Below are positions 1 through 7,012 of a stretch of 7,229 bases of DNA, piece after piece. Location: NCBI GenBank assembly GCA_029013165.1, contig JAQXMV010000015.1, positions 1 to 7,229 of the forward strand. Reading direction: 5' to 3'. The notes under the pieces were generated by a model. That model was not told where the DNA came from, did no database searches, and saw only the letters and a list, made by a program, of their open reading frames with translations. Origin of the DNA: Oscillospiraceae bacterium (GTDB taxonomy: Bacteria; Bacillota; Clostridia; Oscillospirales; Acutalibacteraceae). The translations under genes were made by a program, and so were the position numbers. The stretch's first letter is position 1. Each line of letters starts with the position of its first letter.

Positions 1-2929
1 CAAAGGTAGCTTCATAGCCCTTTGCGTCTGCGCCGAGCATAACGCCGCTGTCTTCCGTGTCAACGGTGTATTCGCCGATTTGCGCCGCCTTTTCGTTAAG
101 CGAAGCGAAGAACTCAAATTTAACTTCATAGATAACGTTTCCGTTTTCGTCCGTCGTCTCTTTCGGTGTCAGGTTGTTGACCTGAACGGTTGTTGTGGCG
201 TCGGCATTTCTTGTGATGATAATATCGTCATTTGTGATGCCGTATTCTCTTATTAGGTCAACACGAAGCTTTTCTTCCTGCTGACTTGTCATTGTCACAT
301 ATTTTGAAAGCGTTTTGATAACGGTAAGGTTATCAAACGGTGCGGTATGGGAAAGAGCTTCGGTGGAAATTGATTTGAATACCGAAGAAAGGGTATCGGT
401 GTTGCTGACGGTTGTATAGAACAGTCCGTCTGTTCCGTCTCCCGGGTATCTCATCGACTGTGCATCGGGATAGCCGGAGGAAACAGCGTTCATAAACCGA
501 TTGATATTTGCGTCCTCGCTCTCACGCTGTGAGAACACGCCGACGCTGTAAATGGAAGCATCATACGCTTTCTTAAGCGTTGCGGCGTTGGCAATCGCCG
601 AGTTGGCAACCGAGGTCTGGAAGCCACTTAAATAGGTCGGCTCGCCGTCTGTCATAAACACAACAACACGCTGACGGTCAGTGGAATCGGTATTGGCGAA
701 GACGCCCTTTGCCATCTCAAAGCCGAGGTCGGCGGCGGTCGCTCCTCTTGCTTCAATGCTGTCAACGGCATTGAGAAGTGCTTCATTGACTTCCCCTGCC
801 TCGCTGACGCTCAGAAGGGAGCTTGCGTAGTCGGAGGACTTGATATTTTCAAATTTGACAATGCCTCTTTCCGAGGTTAAAAGCTCAGTGTTTTCGTTCT
901 TTTCGAAGCCTTTGTAATCGCCCGAAAGACCGAAGCCGACAAGGGAGATTCTATGGTCTGCGCCGGTCATTTTTGCGTTTTCAAAAACGGTATGGATAAA
1001 TTCTTTTGCCGTGTTTTTGAGCGCATCAATCTTTTTCGTGCTTGAGCCGAGCGTTTCGTCCATGGAGCCGGACTGGTCAACAACGAGAACGATATCAAGC
1101 GGAACCGATTTGGAAACCGTTGATTTGACAACCTTAGCGTCCGACCAGGCACGAAGCTTCAACAGCACATCATCGGCATCTGTATAATGAACAACATCGG
1201 AAGAAGTATGAATATCCGAGGCGTTCTCGCTCTTAATCAGGGTGTAAACGGCGTTGATTGTCAGGTTGCTGTCGGAAAGGGTGTAGTCCTCCCATTCGCC
1301 GATATATCTGTCCTTGGCAGGCACGGCAGGCTCTTCGATTTTTTCTGCGCCTTTCGGGAAGTCAACCGTTGCGATGGTTTCGCCGTCGGCAACAAAGGTA
1401 GCAGTGAAAACGTCCTGCTGAAGCTTCGGAATGACTCTTTCCTCATAGCCGCCGCAGTAAGTGCAGTCTCTGCGTTCGATGCCGTCTGCTTCATAGGTCG
1501 CCGGGGTGACAGTGTACCAGCCGAGATAGGTGTGGCCGAGGGATTCAAAGTTCAGCAGTCTCTTGACGGCAAGCTCATGTCCGGGAGAACCGCAGTAGGC
1601 ACGGACGGTACAGTCGGCGGGGAAAGAGGGAGCCGCTGTGCTTGTATATTTGCAGTATTTGTTTTCTATCGTCAGAATCTTAAGTTTGCTCCAACTTGCA
1701 TGGTCGAAAGATTGAACGGTTTCCGGCAGTGTAAGATTGGTAAAACCGCAATAAGCGAATATAGAGTTGCTTATTTTAGTAATGGCAGGGAGAATGTTGA
1801 TGCTTTTAAGAGCATAGCAATTATAAAACGCATCATAACCGATGCTTGTTAATGAGTCCGGTAAGGTGATATCGGTTAATTTAGAACAGTTATAAAATGC
1901 AAATTTATCAATTGTTTCTGCTCCGTTTTGAACATCGACCGAACCGACCTTTCCTCTCGGGCAGCAAAGCACTGTTTTTCCGTCGGCTGTATAGACAATT
2001 CCGTCAACAGACTTGTAATTCAGGTTGCCGTCTTCCACATGGATTGCGGTCAGATTTTCACAGCTATCAACTGCTTTATATGTAAATTCTTCAACGGTCG
2101 CCGGAATGGTAATTTCACCACTGATTGCCGCCGGCACAATAAGCAGTTTTGTCTTTTCTTTGTTATATACAATACCGTCCACAGAAGCATAAGCTGTGTT
2201 ATCCTTTGATACAGAGATAGTAGAAAGTTTTGAACAATAATTAAAGGCATCAACAGAAAGACTTTTCAGTCCCGAGCCGATAGTAACAGTTGCCAAAGAC
2301 GAGCAAACTGCAAAAGCGTCACTTCCGATACTTGTAACGGAATCGGGCAGGACAATATCTGTAAGAGCATAGCAACACCTAAACGCCGAAAGACCGATGC
2401 TTGTTAATGAGTCCGGCAAGGTGATATTTGTAAGAGCAGAGCAATACCCAAACGCCGAAAGACCGATGCTTGTTAATGAGTCCGGTAAGGTGATATCGGT
2501 TAATTTAGAACATTCATAAAATGCATAGTTATCAATTGTTTCTGCTCCGTTCTGAACATCAACCGAAACAAGATTCGTACAATCACGAAAAGCATACGAA
2601 GCAATATTCTCTACGCCCTCGCCGATAACAACGTTCTTGATTCTCAAATCGTACTTGAATGCTTCCGCCGCCATTCTGCCCGTGCCGGTGACAGTCAGCG
2701 TTCCGGCGTCGTCAAGAACCCATGAAAGCTGTGTGCCGTCGGTTGTCTCGGTCACTTCACCGCAAAAGCCGCTTGTAAGATAGTCACTTGATGCCGCACT
2801 TGCCTTAGCGGTAAACAGCTGTGACCACTCCGGCAGCTCCAGCCCGACAAAGCCGGCAAGCGGCGCCGAGGTCATAAGCACAAGCACAGCCATTATAACG
2901 GCTAATGATCGTTTCAGATTTTTTCTCAT
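1..2929 (-). CDS. Secreted BspA-like leucine-rich repeat / von Willebrand A domain surface protein (C-terminus beyond window)
   Basis: The frame is open for 976 codons from the ATG at 2929 to the left edge. The start is fixed by AAGGAGG at 2939-2945, 9 nt upstream. Residues 1-26 form a signal peptide (MRKNLKRS, then a hydrophobic core ending near APLA). Residues 38-95 are the usual lead-in of BspA-like proteins (GTLTVTGTGRM). Residues 96-445 hold about eleven LRR_5-type repeats of the pattern LPDSLTSIG..AF..CSAL, interrupted by two SVDGIVY segments. Residues 462-503 carry a CTYCGGYEE motif (CxxC) and 504-562 a small beta-rich repeat ending INAVY. Residues 612-860 are a vWA domain with the metal site intact: DQSGS 618-622, T731, TDGEP from 760. 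The following beta-rich region resembles the segment after vWA in adhesins. LRR and vWA parts suggest binding to host, matrix or cell-surface ligands. Any wall anchor would lie outside the window. Repeats are partly near-identical at DNA level. The architecture is clear; the ligand is unknown. Confidence 0.9.
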   Translation of the reverse strand, partial: MRKNLKRSLAVIMAVLVLMTSAPLAGFVGLELPEWSQLFTAKASAASSDYLTSGFCGEVTETTDGTQLSWVLDDAGTLTVTGTGRMAAEAFKYDLRIKNVVIGEGVENIASYAFRDCTNLVSVDVQNGAETIDNYAFYECSKLTDITLPDSLTSIGLSAFGYCSALTNITLPDSLTSIGLSAFRCCYALTDIVLPDSVTSIGSDAFAVCSSLATVTIGSGLKSLSVDAFNYCSKLSTISVSKDNTAYASVDGIVYNKEKTKLLIVPAAISGEITIPATVEEFTYKAVDSCENLTAIHVEDGNLNYKSVDGIVYTADGKTVLCCPRGKVGSVDVQNGAETIDKFAFYNCSKLTDITLPDSLTSIGYDAFYNCYALKSINILPAITKISNSIFAYCGFTNLTLPETVQSFDHASWSKLKILTIENKYCKYTSTAAPSFPADCTVRAYCGSPGHELAVKRLLNFESLGHTYLGWYTVTPATYEADGIERRDCTYCGGYEERVIPKLQQDVFTATFVADGETIATVDFPKGAEKIEEPAVPAKDRYIGEWEDYTLSDSNLTINAVYTLIKSENASDIHTSSDVVHYTDADDVLLKLRAWSDAKVVKSTVSKSVPLDIVLVVDQSGSMDETLGSSTKKIDALKNTAKEFIHTVFENAKMTGADHRISLVGFGLSGDYKGFEKNENTELLTSERGIVKFENIKSSDYASSLLSVSEAGEVNEALLNAVDSIEARGATAADLGFEMAKGVFANTDSTDRQRVVVFMTDGEPTYLSGFQTSVANSAIANAATLKKAYDASIYSVGVFSQRESEDANINRFMNAVSSGYPDAQSMRYPGDGTDGLFYTTVSNTDTLSSVFKSISTEALSHTAPFDNLTVIKTLSKYVTMTSQQEEKLRVDLIREYGITNDDIIITRNADATTTVQVNNLTPKETTDENGNVIYEVKFEFFASLNEKAAQIGEYTVDTEDSGVMLGADAKGYEATF
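1838..1943. repeat. Intragenic long repeat, copy A (partner 2462-2567)
   Basis: This 106-bp stretch matches 2462-2567 at 100 of 106 positions, with a constant offset of 624 bp, exactly 208 codons. Both copies encode the VDVQNGAETID..AFY.CSKLTDITLPDSLTSIG segment of the LRR region (residues 331-364 here). Similarity this high between distant repeats points to recent duplication or gene conversion. Confidence 0.9.
2381..2518. repeat. Two tandem 69-bp units in the LRR coding region
   Basis: Units 2381-2449 and 2450-2518 are one 23-residue LRR_5 repeat each. The first 47 bp of the two units differ at one position, then they diverge. A more diverged unit lies at 2312-2380. Being a multiple of three, slippage would change repeat number without breaking the frame. 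Confidence 0.85.
2462..2567. repeat. Intragenic long repeat, copy B (partner 1838-1943)
   Basis: Second copy of the 106-bp in-frame repeat, encoding residues 123-156 of the LRR protein. The six differences from copy A cluster around the codons before and after AFY. Recombination between copies would remove or add exactly 208 codons and keep the frame. Confidence 0.9.
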
Positions 2930-2957
2930 TTTTTGTATCCTCCTTGTCAAAGCATAA

Positions 2958-2971
2958 CCGCTTCTCAGCGG
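2958..2971 (-). other. Small hairpin in the leader of the LRR/vWA gene
   Basis: Read on the minus strand, CCGCT-GAGA-AGCGG forms a 5-bp stem, extendable by a G-U pair, closed by a GNRA-type tetraloop. It lies between the predicted transcription start and the AAGGAGG site, leaving the ribosome binding site free. It may stabilise the transcript 5' end; a specific regulatory role is not shown. Confidence 0.55.
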
Positions 2972-2992
2972 CATTCGTTTTCTTGCTTTTCT

Positions 2993-3021
2993 ATCATATC
3001 ATTGAAAATGATAAAAGTCAA
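2993..3021 (-). promoter_or_regulatory. Sigma-A type promoter of the LRR/vWA gene
   Basis: On the minus strand, TTGACT (3021-3016) and TATGAT (2998-2993) are separated by 17 bp, with TG one base before the -10 (extended -10). The predicted start near 2986 gives a leader of about 57 nt to the ATG at 2929. Confidence 0.75.
2997..3013. promoter_or_regulatory. Candidate operator palindrome inside the LRR/vWA promoter
   Basis: TATCATT-GAA-AATGATA is a perfect 7-3-7 inverted repeat that fills nearly all of the spacer between the -35 and -10 boxes and touches the -10. A protein bound here should block RNA polymerase. The half-sites are AT-rich like Fur-family sites but in the opposite order to the classical Fur box, so the regulator is left unnamed. 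Confidence 0.45.
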
Positions 3022-3112
3022 TATTGCAAAATACTTTTTATTATAAAACATCAATTAAGTGTTGTAATTTGACGCAAAAACGAAACAGTCCTCTCGAAAA
3101 GCCGCATACCCC

Positions 3113-3141
3113 TTGAGAAAAATTTTCGGCTGTGCTATAAT
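3113..3141 (+). promoter_or_regulatory. Sigma-A type promoter of ychF
   Basis: TTGAGA (3113-3118), a 17-bp spacer and TATAAT (3136-3141) with a TG extended -10 (TGCTATAAT). Transcription should start near 3148, giving a leader of about 170 nt. It diverges from the LRR/vWA promoter; the two -35 boxes are about 90 bp apart. Confidence 0.8.
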
Positions 3142-3150
3142 AATTGAAAC

Positions 3151-3237
3151 TTGCCTAGAATATGAAACCATCTTTTTTCATTTTTCTCACCCGATTTCAA
3201 TGCCAAAAGGTGAGCAAAAGGTGAGAAACATAGGCAA
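3151..3237 (+). other. Structured 5' leader segment upstream of ychF
   Basis: TTGCCTA (3151-3157), only a few bases from the predicted transcript start, is fully complementary to TAGGCAA (3231-3237). Nested inside, TTTCTCACC (3183-3191) pairs perfectly with GGTGAGAAA (3220-3228). The inner loop carries a second copy of AAAAGGTGAG (3205-3214; other copy 3216-3225), so the 5' strand could pair with either. No terminator T tract follows, so control, if any, would act on translation or RNA stability. No known riboswitch class was recognised. Confidence 0.4.
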
Positions 3238-3320
3238 AAACGAATAGACGGTGAATAAAAATAAAACAATCCGTCCGAAAGACAGAATAAATATGTAAAA
3301 ATTGAGAGGAAGATGTATAA

Positions 3321-4415
3321 ATGAAATTAGGTATTGTTGGTTTGCCGAATGTCGGCAAAAGCACGCTGTTTAATGCGATCACAAATGCCGGCGCTCAGTC
3401 GGCCAATTACGCTTTCTGCACCATTGAGCCCAATGTGGGCGTGGTGGCCGTGCCCGATGAGAGGCTGGACAGGCTGGCTGAAATGTATAACCCTGTGAAG
3501 TTCACGCCGGCAACCATCGAGTTTGTGGATATCGCCGGTCTGGTTCGGGGCGCCTCCAAGGGTGAGGGTCTGGGCAATAAGTTCCTTTCTCATATCCGCG
3601 AGGTTGACGCCATCATTCATGTTGTGCGCTGCTTTGAGGATGACGACATCATCCATGTGGACGGAAGCGTCGACGCCAAACGCGACATAGAAACCATTGA
3701 TCTGGAGCTGATCCTCTCTGATCTGGAAATGATCGAGAGAAGAATCGACAGAACCTCCAAGGCCATGAAAGGTGACAAGAGCCTCGGCGCGGAGCTGGAT
3801 TTCCTCAAAAGAGTGAAAGAAACCCTTGAAGCCGGCAAAGCCGCCAGAAGCGTGGAGTGCACTGATGATGAAAAGGCCATTCTTGACACACTGGCCCTGC
3901 TGACGGCAAAGCCGGTGATTTATGCCTGCAACATGAGCGAAGCGGATTTTGTGGGCGGTATAGACAGCAACGAAAACTACAAAGCGGTCTGCGAGATCGC
4001 TGAAAAAGAGGGCAGCGAAGTGTTGCCAATCTGTGCAGAGCTCGAGGCGGAAATCTCCTCTCTTTCCAAGGAGGATAAGGAGATGTTCCTGACGGATCTG
4101 GGCATCAGCACCAGCGGCCTGGATCTGCTGATCCAGCGCAGCTATCATCTTTTAGGTCTGATCTCTTATCTCACCGCCGGTCAGCCGGAAGTCAGAGCCT
4201 GGACTATCAAAAAGGGTACCAAAGCCCCTCAGGCCGCTGGAAAAATACACACGGACTTCGAGCGCGGCTTCATACGCGCTGAGGTGGTTTCCTTTGAGAA
4301 CCTTATGGAGTGCGGCTCTCTGGCCGCCGCCAAGGAAAAGGGACTGGTCAGAAGTGAGGGCAAGGAATATGTCATGAAAGACGGAGACATTGTTCACTTC
4401 CTCTTTAATGTCTGA
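3321..4415 (+). CDS. ychF: Redox/stress-linked ribosome-binding ATPase YchF (Obg-family P-loop protein)
   Basis: The 364-residue length matches the family. In order: P-loop GLPNVGKST (7-15), a switch region ending FCTIEPN, DIAG (70-73) followed by LVRGASKGEGLGN, and NMSE at 204-207 in place of NKxD, the change that gives this subfamily its preference for ATP over GTP. A helical hairpin (about 125-200) interrupts the nucleotide domain, and a C-terminal TGS domain starts near 278 and ends GDIVHFLFNV. YchF binds ribosomes in the cytoplasm and hydrolyses ATP; in other bacteria it modulates stress responses. Family proteins usually read NYPFCTI; here it is NYAFCTI. The ATG lies about 8 nt after GAGAGGAAG. 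The gene is apparently monocistronic, with its own promoter, tandem TGA-TAG stops and a terminator. Confidence 0.97.
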   Translation: MKLGIVGLPNVGKSTLFNAITNAGAQSANYAFCTIEPNVGVVAVPDERLDRLAEMYNPVKFTPATIEFVDIAGLVRGASKGEGLGNKFLSHIREVDAIIHVVRCFEDDDIIHVDGSVDAKRDIETIDLELILSDLEMIERRIDRTSKAMKGDKSLGAELDFLKRVKETLEAGKAARSVECTDDEKAILDTLALLTAKPVIYACNMSEADFVGGIDSNENYKAVCEIAEKEGSEVLPICAELEAEISSLSKEDKEMFLTDLGISTSGLDLLIQRSYHLLGLISYLTAGQPEVRAWTIKKGTKAPQAAGKIHTDFERGFIRAEVVSFENLMECGSLAAAKEKGLVRSEGKEYVMKDGDIVHFLFNV

Positions 4416-4430
4416 TAGAAACAGTAAGAT

Positions 4431-4470
4431 GGCCGCGTAGAGCGCTTAGGCGCTTTTGCGGCCGTTTTTT
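4431..4470 (+). terminator. Intrinsic terminator of ychF
   Basis: GGCCGC (4431-4436) pairs with GCGGCC (4458-4463); inside it AGCGC (4441-4445) pairs with GCGCT (4450-4454) around a TTAG loop. The stem is followed by GTTTTTT. It lies 15 bp past the stop codon. Confidence 0.92.
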
Positions 4471-4539
4471 GATAAAAGCGTGACCGAGATCCCGGCAGAT
4501 TGCCTAAAATATTACGGCGACTTTTGGTGGGATTACACA

Positions 4540-4568
4540 TTGAAAATTTTAGATTTCAGCATTATAAT
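4540..4568 (+). promoter_or_regulatory. Sigma-A type promoter of the transglutaminase-like gene
   Basis: TTGAAA (4540-4545), 17-bp spacer, TATAAT (4563-4568) in AT-rich DNA. The start near 4575 gives a leader of about 55 nt. Together with the ychF terminator upstream this makes the next gene a separate transcription unit. Confidence 0.75.
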
Positions 4569-4629
4569 TTATGTATATTTTTCTTTGTCAATTTAAAGAA
4601 AAAAGACAATCAAAACGGGGGATGTTTGT

Positions 4630-6738
4630 GTGAAAAAAATCGTTGCTTTGCTTTTGATGGTGGTGTTCGCGGTGAGCTGTCTTCCGGTTGTGCCGGCGGC
4701 TGCCTGGGACTATGACTACTATTATGACAAATACTATTATTATGACAGCAATAAGGACGGTGAAACCGATACCTATATTGAATATGAGCTAGATTTCAGT
4801 GATTACACCGCTGAGATCACATACTTCTCAACGGAGCTCAGTCATTTGATTGTTCCTGAGTGGATCAAAGTGACCTACAGCTATGAGAAAGAATATTGGA
4901 ACGAGTGGGGCTATTGGGATTATGACTATGTGAGCAAAACCTCCATTTTCACCGTCACCGGGATCACCGGCATAGACGATGAGATGGAGAGCATGAAAAG
5001 TATTTATATACCTTATACGGTCGAGTATATCGCTCCGGAAACCGTAGGATATGCCTATACCTACATTGAGACGGAGGAGGACTTCGATTATGTGCTGGCT
5101 CCCGTAAGCGACTTTAAAATGTACTGCGTGGAAGATACCGCCGGTGAAGCTTATGCCCGTGAAAACGGATTTTCGTGCTCGCTCTTTAAGAACATTGCCT
5201 CGGCCGAGATAACGCTGGAACAGGACAGCTTTGTCTATAGCGCAAGTGCCCTCTGCCCCGGCGTCACGGTGAAAGCAGGGGAAGAGACCTTAACAGAAAA
5301 TATTGACTATGTTGTCTCTTATAAGAACAATATCAACAGCGGAACAGCAACAGTCATAATTACCGGTAAAGGAAGATACAGAGGCAAGAATATGACAGAA
5401 TTTTACATTACGCCTCTTTCTGCCTCCGGGGCAACGGTAAGTCCGATTCCGGAACAGGTATATACCGGCGGAGAGAAAAAGCCTTCGGTGACTGTTACTC
5501 TCTCAGACATCAGGCTGAAAGCCGGAAGGGATTATACAGTCAGCTACAGCAACAATAAAAATATCGGTACCGCCAAGGCTGTGATCACCTTTTGCGGCAA
5601 TTATACCGGCAAAGTTACCGCGTATTTTAAAATTAATATCGGCAAGATCACGGGTATTCAATGCTCTTCTTCATCGAGCGCCGTGAAAATTGCATGGAAC
5701 GCGGTCAAGTGCGACGAATATTACCTCTATAAATATAATGACTCAAGCAAGAAGTATGAGCTTTATCAAAAGCTCAAGACCAACACCTTTACCGATACGG
5801 GCCTTTCCCAGTTTAAGAAGTATTATTATAAAATCAAGGCTGTGAAGCATAATGTCAGCGGTGTCAGCGATGTCAGTTCGCCGGCGGCTTCCGCGAGCTG
5901 TTATACCTGGCTCTCGACGCCGTCGCTGAAGCTGGCGACGAAAAATAAAATGGTGGATGTCAGCTGGACGAAAAATACCAAGGCGGCGGGATATCAGATT
6001 TTCAGAAGCGTGAATATGGGGGAGTATAAGCTCTATAAGACGATCAAGGGTAACGCCAATATCCAATATAGCGATAAGGGTGTCAACAACAGCGATGTTT
6101 ATACCTATATGGTCAGAGCCTACACGACCCTGAACGGAAAGAATTATTACAGTAAGCTGAGCACACCGAAATGCTCGAAGGATGTGACGGCACAGCTCAA
6201 CGCCGCGACCTTGAAGTCCCACCGTTCTTTTAAGATTTATGATAAGCAGTCTAAGACCACTAAGGTGGAAAGCACCGTGACTTTGAGCGATAGCGATATT
6301 GCGACACTGAAAAACTTTGCCGCTAAGTATTTCAAAAAGGGTATGAGCCGAGAGGATCGACTTCGGGTGACACTGGAGTGGATCAATGGAAATGTCACCT
6401 ATGCCACCACTTCAAACGGCCTGTGGAATAAGATCTGCGGAAAATCCTTTGTGGATGCTATTTTCAATTATAAAGCCGGACAGTGCGCACAGTATAACGG
6501 CGCTATGGCGTCGATGATGTGCTATCTCGGTTATGACGCCTATCTGATCAAAGGTTGGCGCGGCTCATGGCCGAATTATTATTGGCAGCATTATTGGTGT
6601 GAGGTGAATATCGGCGGACTGATCTATATGATGGAAACGGGTAATGCCGGCAGAAGCGGCGGCTGGAGTTATTTCCTTACACCCTATGCTGAGACCAGCG
6701 GATATATCATCAATCAAAAAAATGTAGGCTATTATTAA
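4630..6738 (+). CDS. Secreted multidomain protein with Ig-like, fibronectin III and transglutaminase-like domains
   Basis: A 702-residue protein starting at GTG 4630, 7 nt after GGGGGA (4617-4622); the nearby ATG at 4622 stops after three codons. Residues 1-25 are a signal peptide ending VPAAA. Residues 26-52 are rich in Tyr and Asp and include DSNKDGETD, a calcium-loop-like motif. Residues 60-186 resemble a degenerate LRR cap (AGEAYARENGF). Residues 191-262 and 263-336 are two Ig-like repeats of the DYTVSYSNN...GTA...ITG.GNYTG type; 338-424 and 426-516 are two fibronectin III domains. Residues 550-690 are transglutaminase/protease-like: GQC with Cys619, H654 in QHYWCEV, and Glu669 in METGN where the triad usually has Asp. 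No sorting motif or transmembrane anchor was seen, so it is probably released or held non-covalently. It could cross-link or cleave peptides, or be a non-catalytic binding protein. Confidence 0.88.
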   Translation: MKKIVALLLMVVFAVSCLPVVPAAAWDYDYYYDKYYYYDSNKDGETDTYIEYELDFSDYTAEITYFSTELSHLIVPEWIKVTYSYEKEYWNEWGYWDYDYVSKTSIFTVTGITGIDDEMESMKSIYIPYTVEYIAPETVGYAYTYIETEEDFDYVLAPVSDFKMYCVEDTAGEAYARENGFSCSLFKNIASAEITLEQDSFVYSASALCPGVTVKAGEETLTENIDYVVSYKNNINSGTATVIITGKGRYRGKNMTEFYITPLSASGATVSPIPEQVYTGGEKKPSVTVTLSDIRLKAGRDYTVSYSNNKNIGTAKAVITFCGNYTGKVTAYFKINIGKITGIQCSSSSSAVKIAWNAVKCDEYYLYKYNDSSKKYELYQKLKTNTFTDTGLSQFKKYYYKIKAVKHNVSGVSDVSSPAASASCYTWLSTPSLKLATKNKMVDVSWTKNTKAAGYQIFRSVNMGEYKLYKTIKGNANIQYSDKGVNNSDVYTYMVRAYTTLNGKNYYSKLSTPKCSKDVTAQLNAATLKSHRSFKIYDKQSKTTKVESTVTLSDSDIATLKNFAAKYFKKGMSREDRLRVTLEWINGNVTYATTSNGLWNKICGKSFVDAIFNYKAGQCAQYNGAMASMMCYLGYDAYLIKGWRGSWPNYYWQHYWCEVNIGGLIYMMETGNAGRSGGWSYFLTPYAETSGYIINQKNVGYY

Positions 6739-6761
6739 TAAAAATCAATAGAAGTTTCGGT

Positions 6762-6826
6762 CAAGCCTTTTCAAAGGCTTGCGGGGGTCAAGGGGCAGAG
6801 CCCCTGTCGCGCTTCGCAAAGCGCGA
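6762..6826. repeat. Trio of tight hairpins, probable dispersed intergenic repeat
   Basis: Three back-to-back palindromes: CAAGCCTT-TTCA-AAGGCTTG (6762-6781), AGGGGC-AGA-GCCCCT (6791-6805) and TCGCGCTT-CGCA-AAGCGCGA (6807-6826). All stems are perfect with 3-4 base loops. None is followed by a T tract, so this is not a typical intrinsic terminator, though it may protect the 3' end of the upstream mRNA. Its form fits the palindromic intergenic repeats common in gut Clostridia; copy number cannot be judged from one window. Confidence 0.6.
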
Positions 6827-6900
6827 AATACCCCTAACTTTGTAATTAACAACTGCGATGACGGTTAAAGAAAAAATACTTCATCCAGCGCAGGAAGGGA

Positions 6901-6935
6901 GGTTCAGGCAAAATGCGGGGCATTTTGCTTGAACC
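6901..6935. other. Long 16-bp stem-loop
   Basis: GGTTCAGGCAAAATGC (6901-6916) pairs with 6920-6935 at every position, one pair being G-U in the plus-strand RNA, leaving a GGG loop. The first nine bases recur at 7007-7015, so 6927-6935 could also pair there. It does not end in a T run, which argues against a simple terminator. Confidence 0.75.
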
Positions 6936-6937
6936 GT

Positions 6938-6962
6938 GGGAAACCCTCGCCGGGGGGTTCCC
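6938..6962. other. G-rich stem-loop next to the long stem
   Basis: GGGAA (6938-6942) pairs with TTCCC (6958-6962); after one A-G mismatch CCC (6944-6946) pairs with GGG (6954-6956), with a further G-U and C-G pair around a 3-base loop. It starts two bases after the previous hairpin, so the two could stack. Confidence 0.55.
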
Positions 6963-7012
6963 GGTGAAAAGGACAGAAATTTTTGGCTGTAAAAGACGGA
7001 CTTGACGGTTCA

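Noticed and set aside
1187..1852. A 221-codon plus-strand ORF
   Set aside because: It lies wholly antisense to the LRR/vWA gene, whose minus frame shows signal peptide, LRR and vWA motifs throughout. The plus translation has no recognisable domain.
2997..3013. Calling the promoter palindrome a Fur box
   Set aside because: The half-sites are in the opposite order to the classical GATAATGATAATCATTATC arrangement, so the resemblance is only in base composition.
3200..3247. A 15-codon leader ORF (MPKGEQKVRNIGKNE) upstream of ychF
   Set aside because: No Shine-Dalgarno sequence precedes it, it has no run of regulatory codons, and it coincides with the paired GGTGAG repeats.
3327..4148. A 273-codon minus-strand ORF
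   Set aside because: It is the antisense shadow of ychF, whose plus translation is an unmistakable full-length family member.
4500..4715. A 71-codon plus ORF with a TTG start, overlapping the transglutaminase-like gene start
   Set aside because: It has no ribosome binding site, runs through the promoter of the next gene and overlaps its signal peptide in another frame.
5743..6222. A 159-codon minus-strand ORF
   Set aside because: Antisense to the fibronectin III region of the transglutaminase-like gene; no domain of its own.
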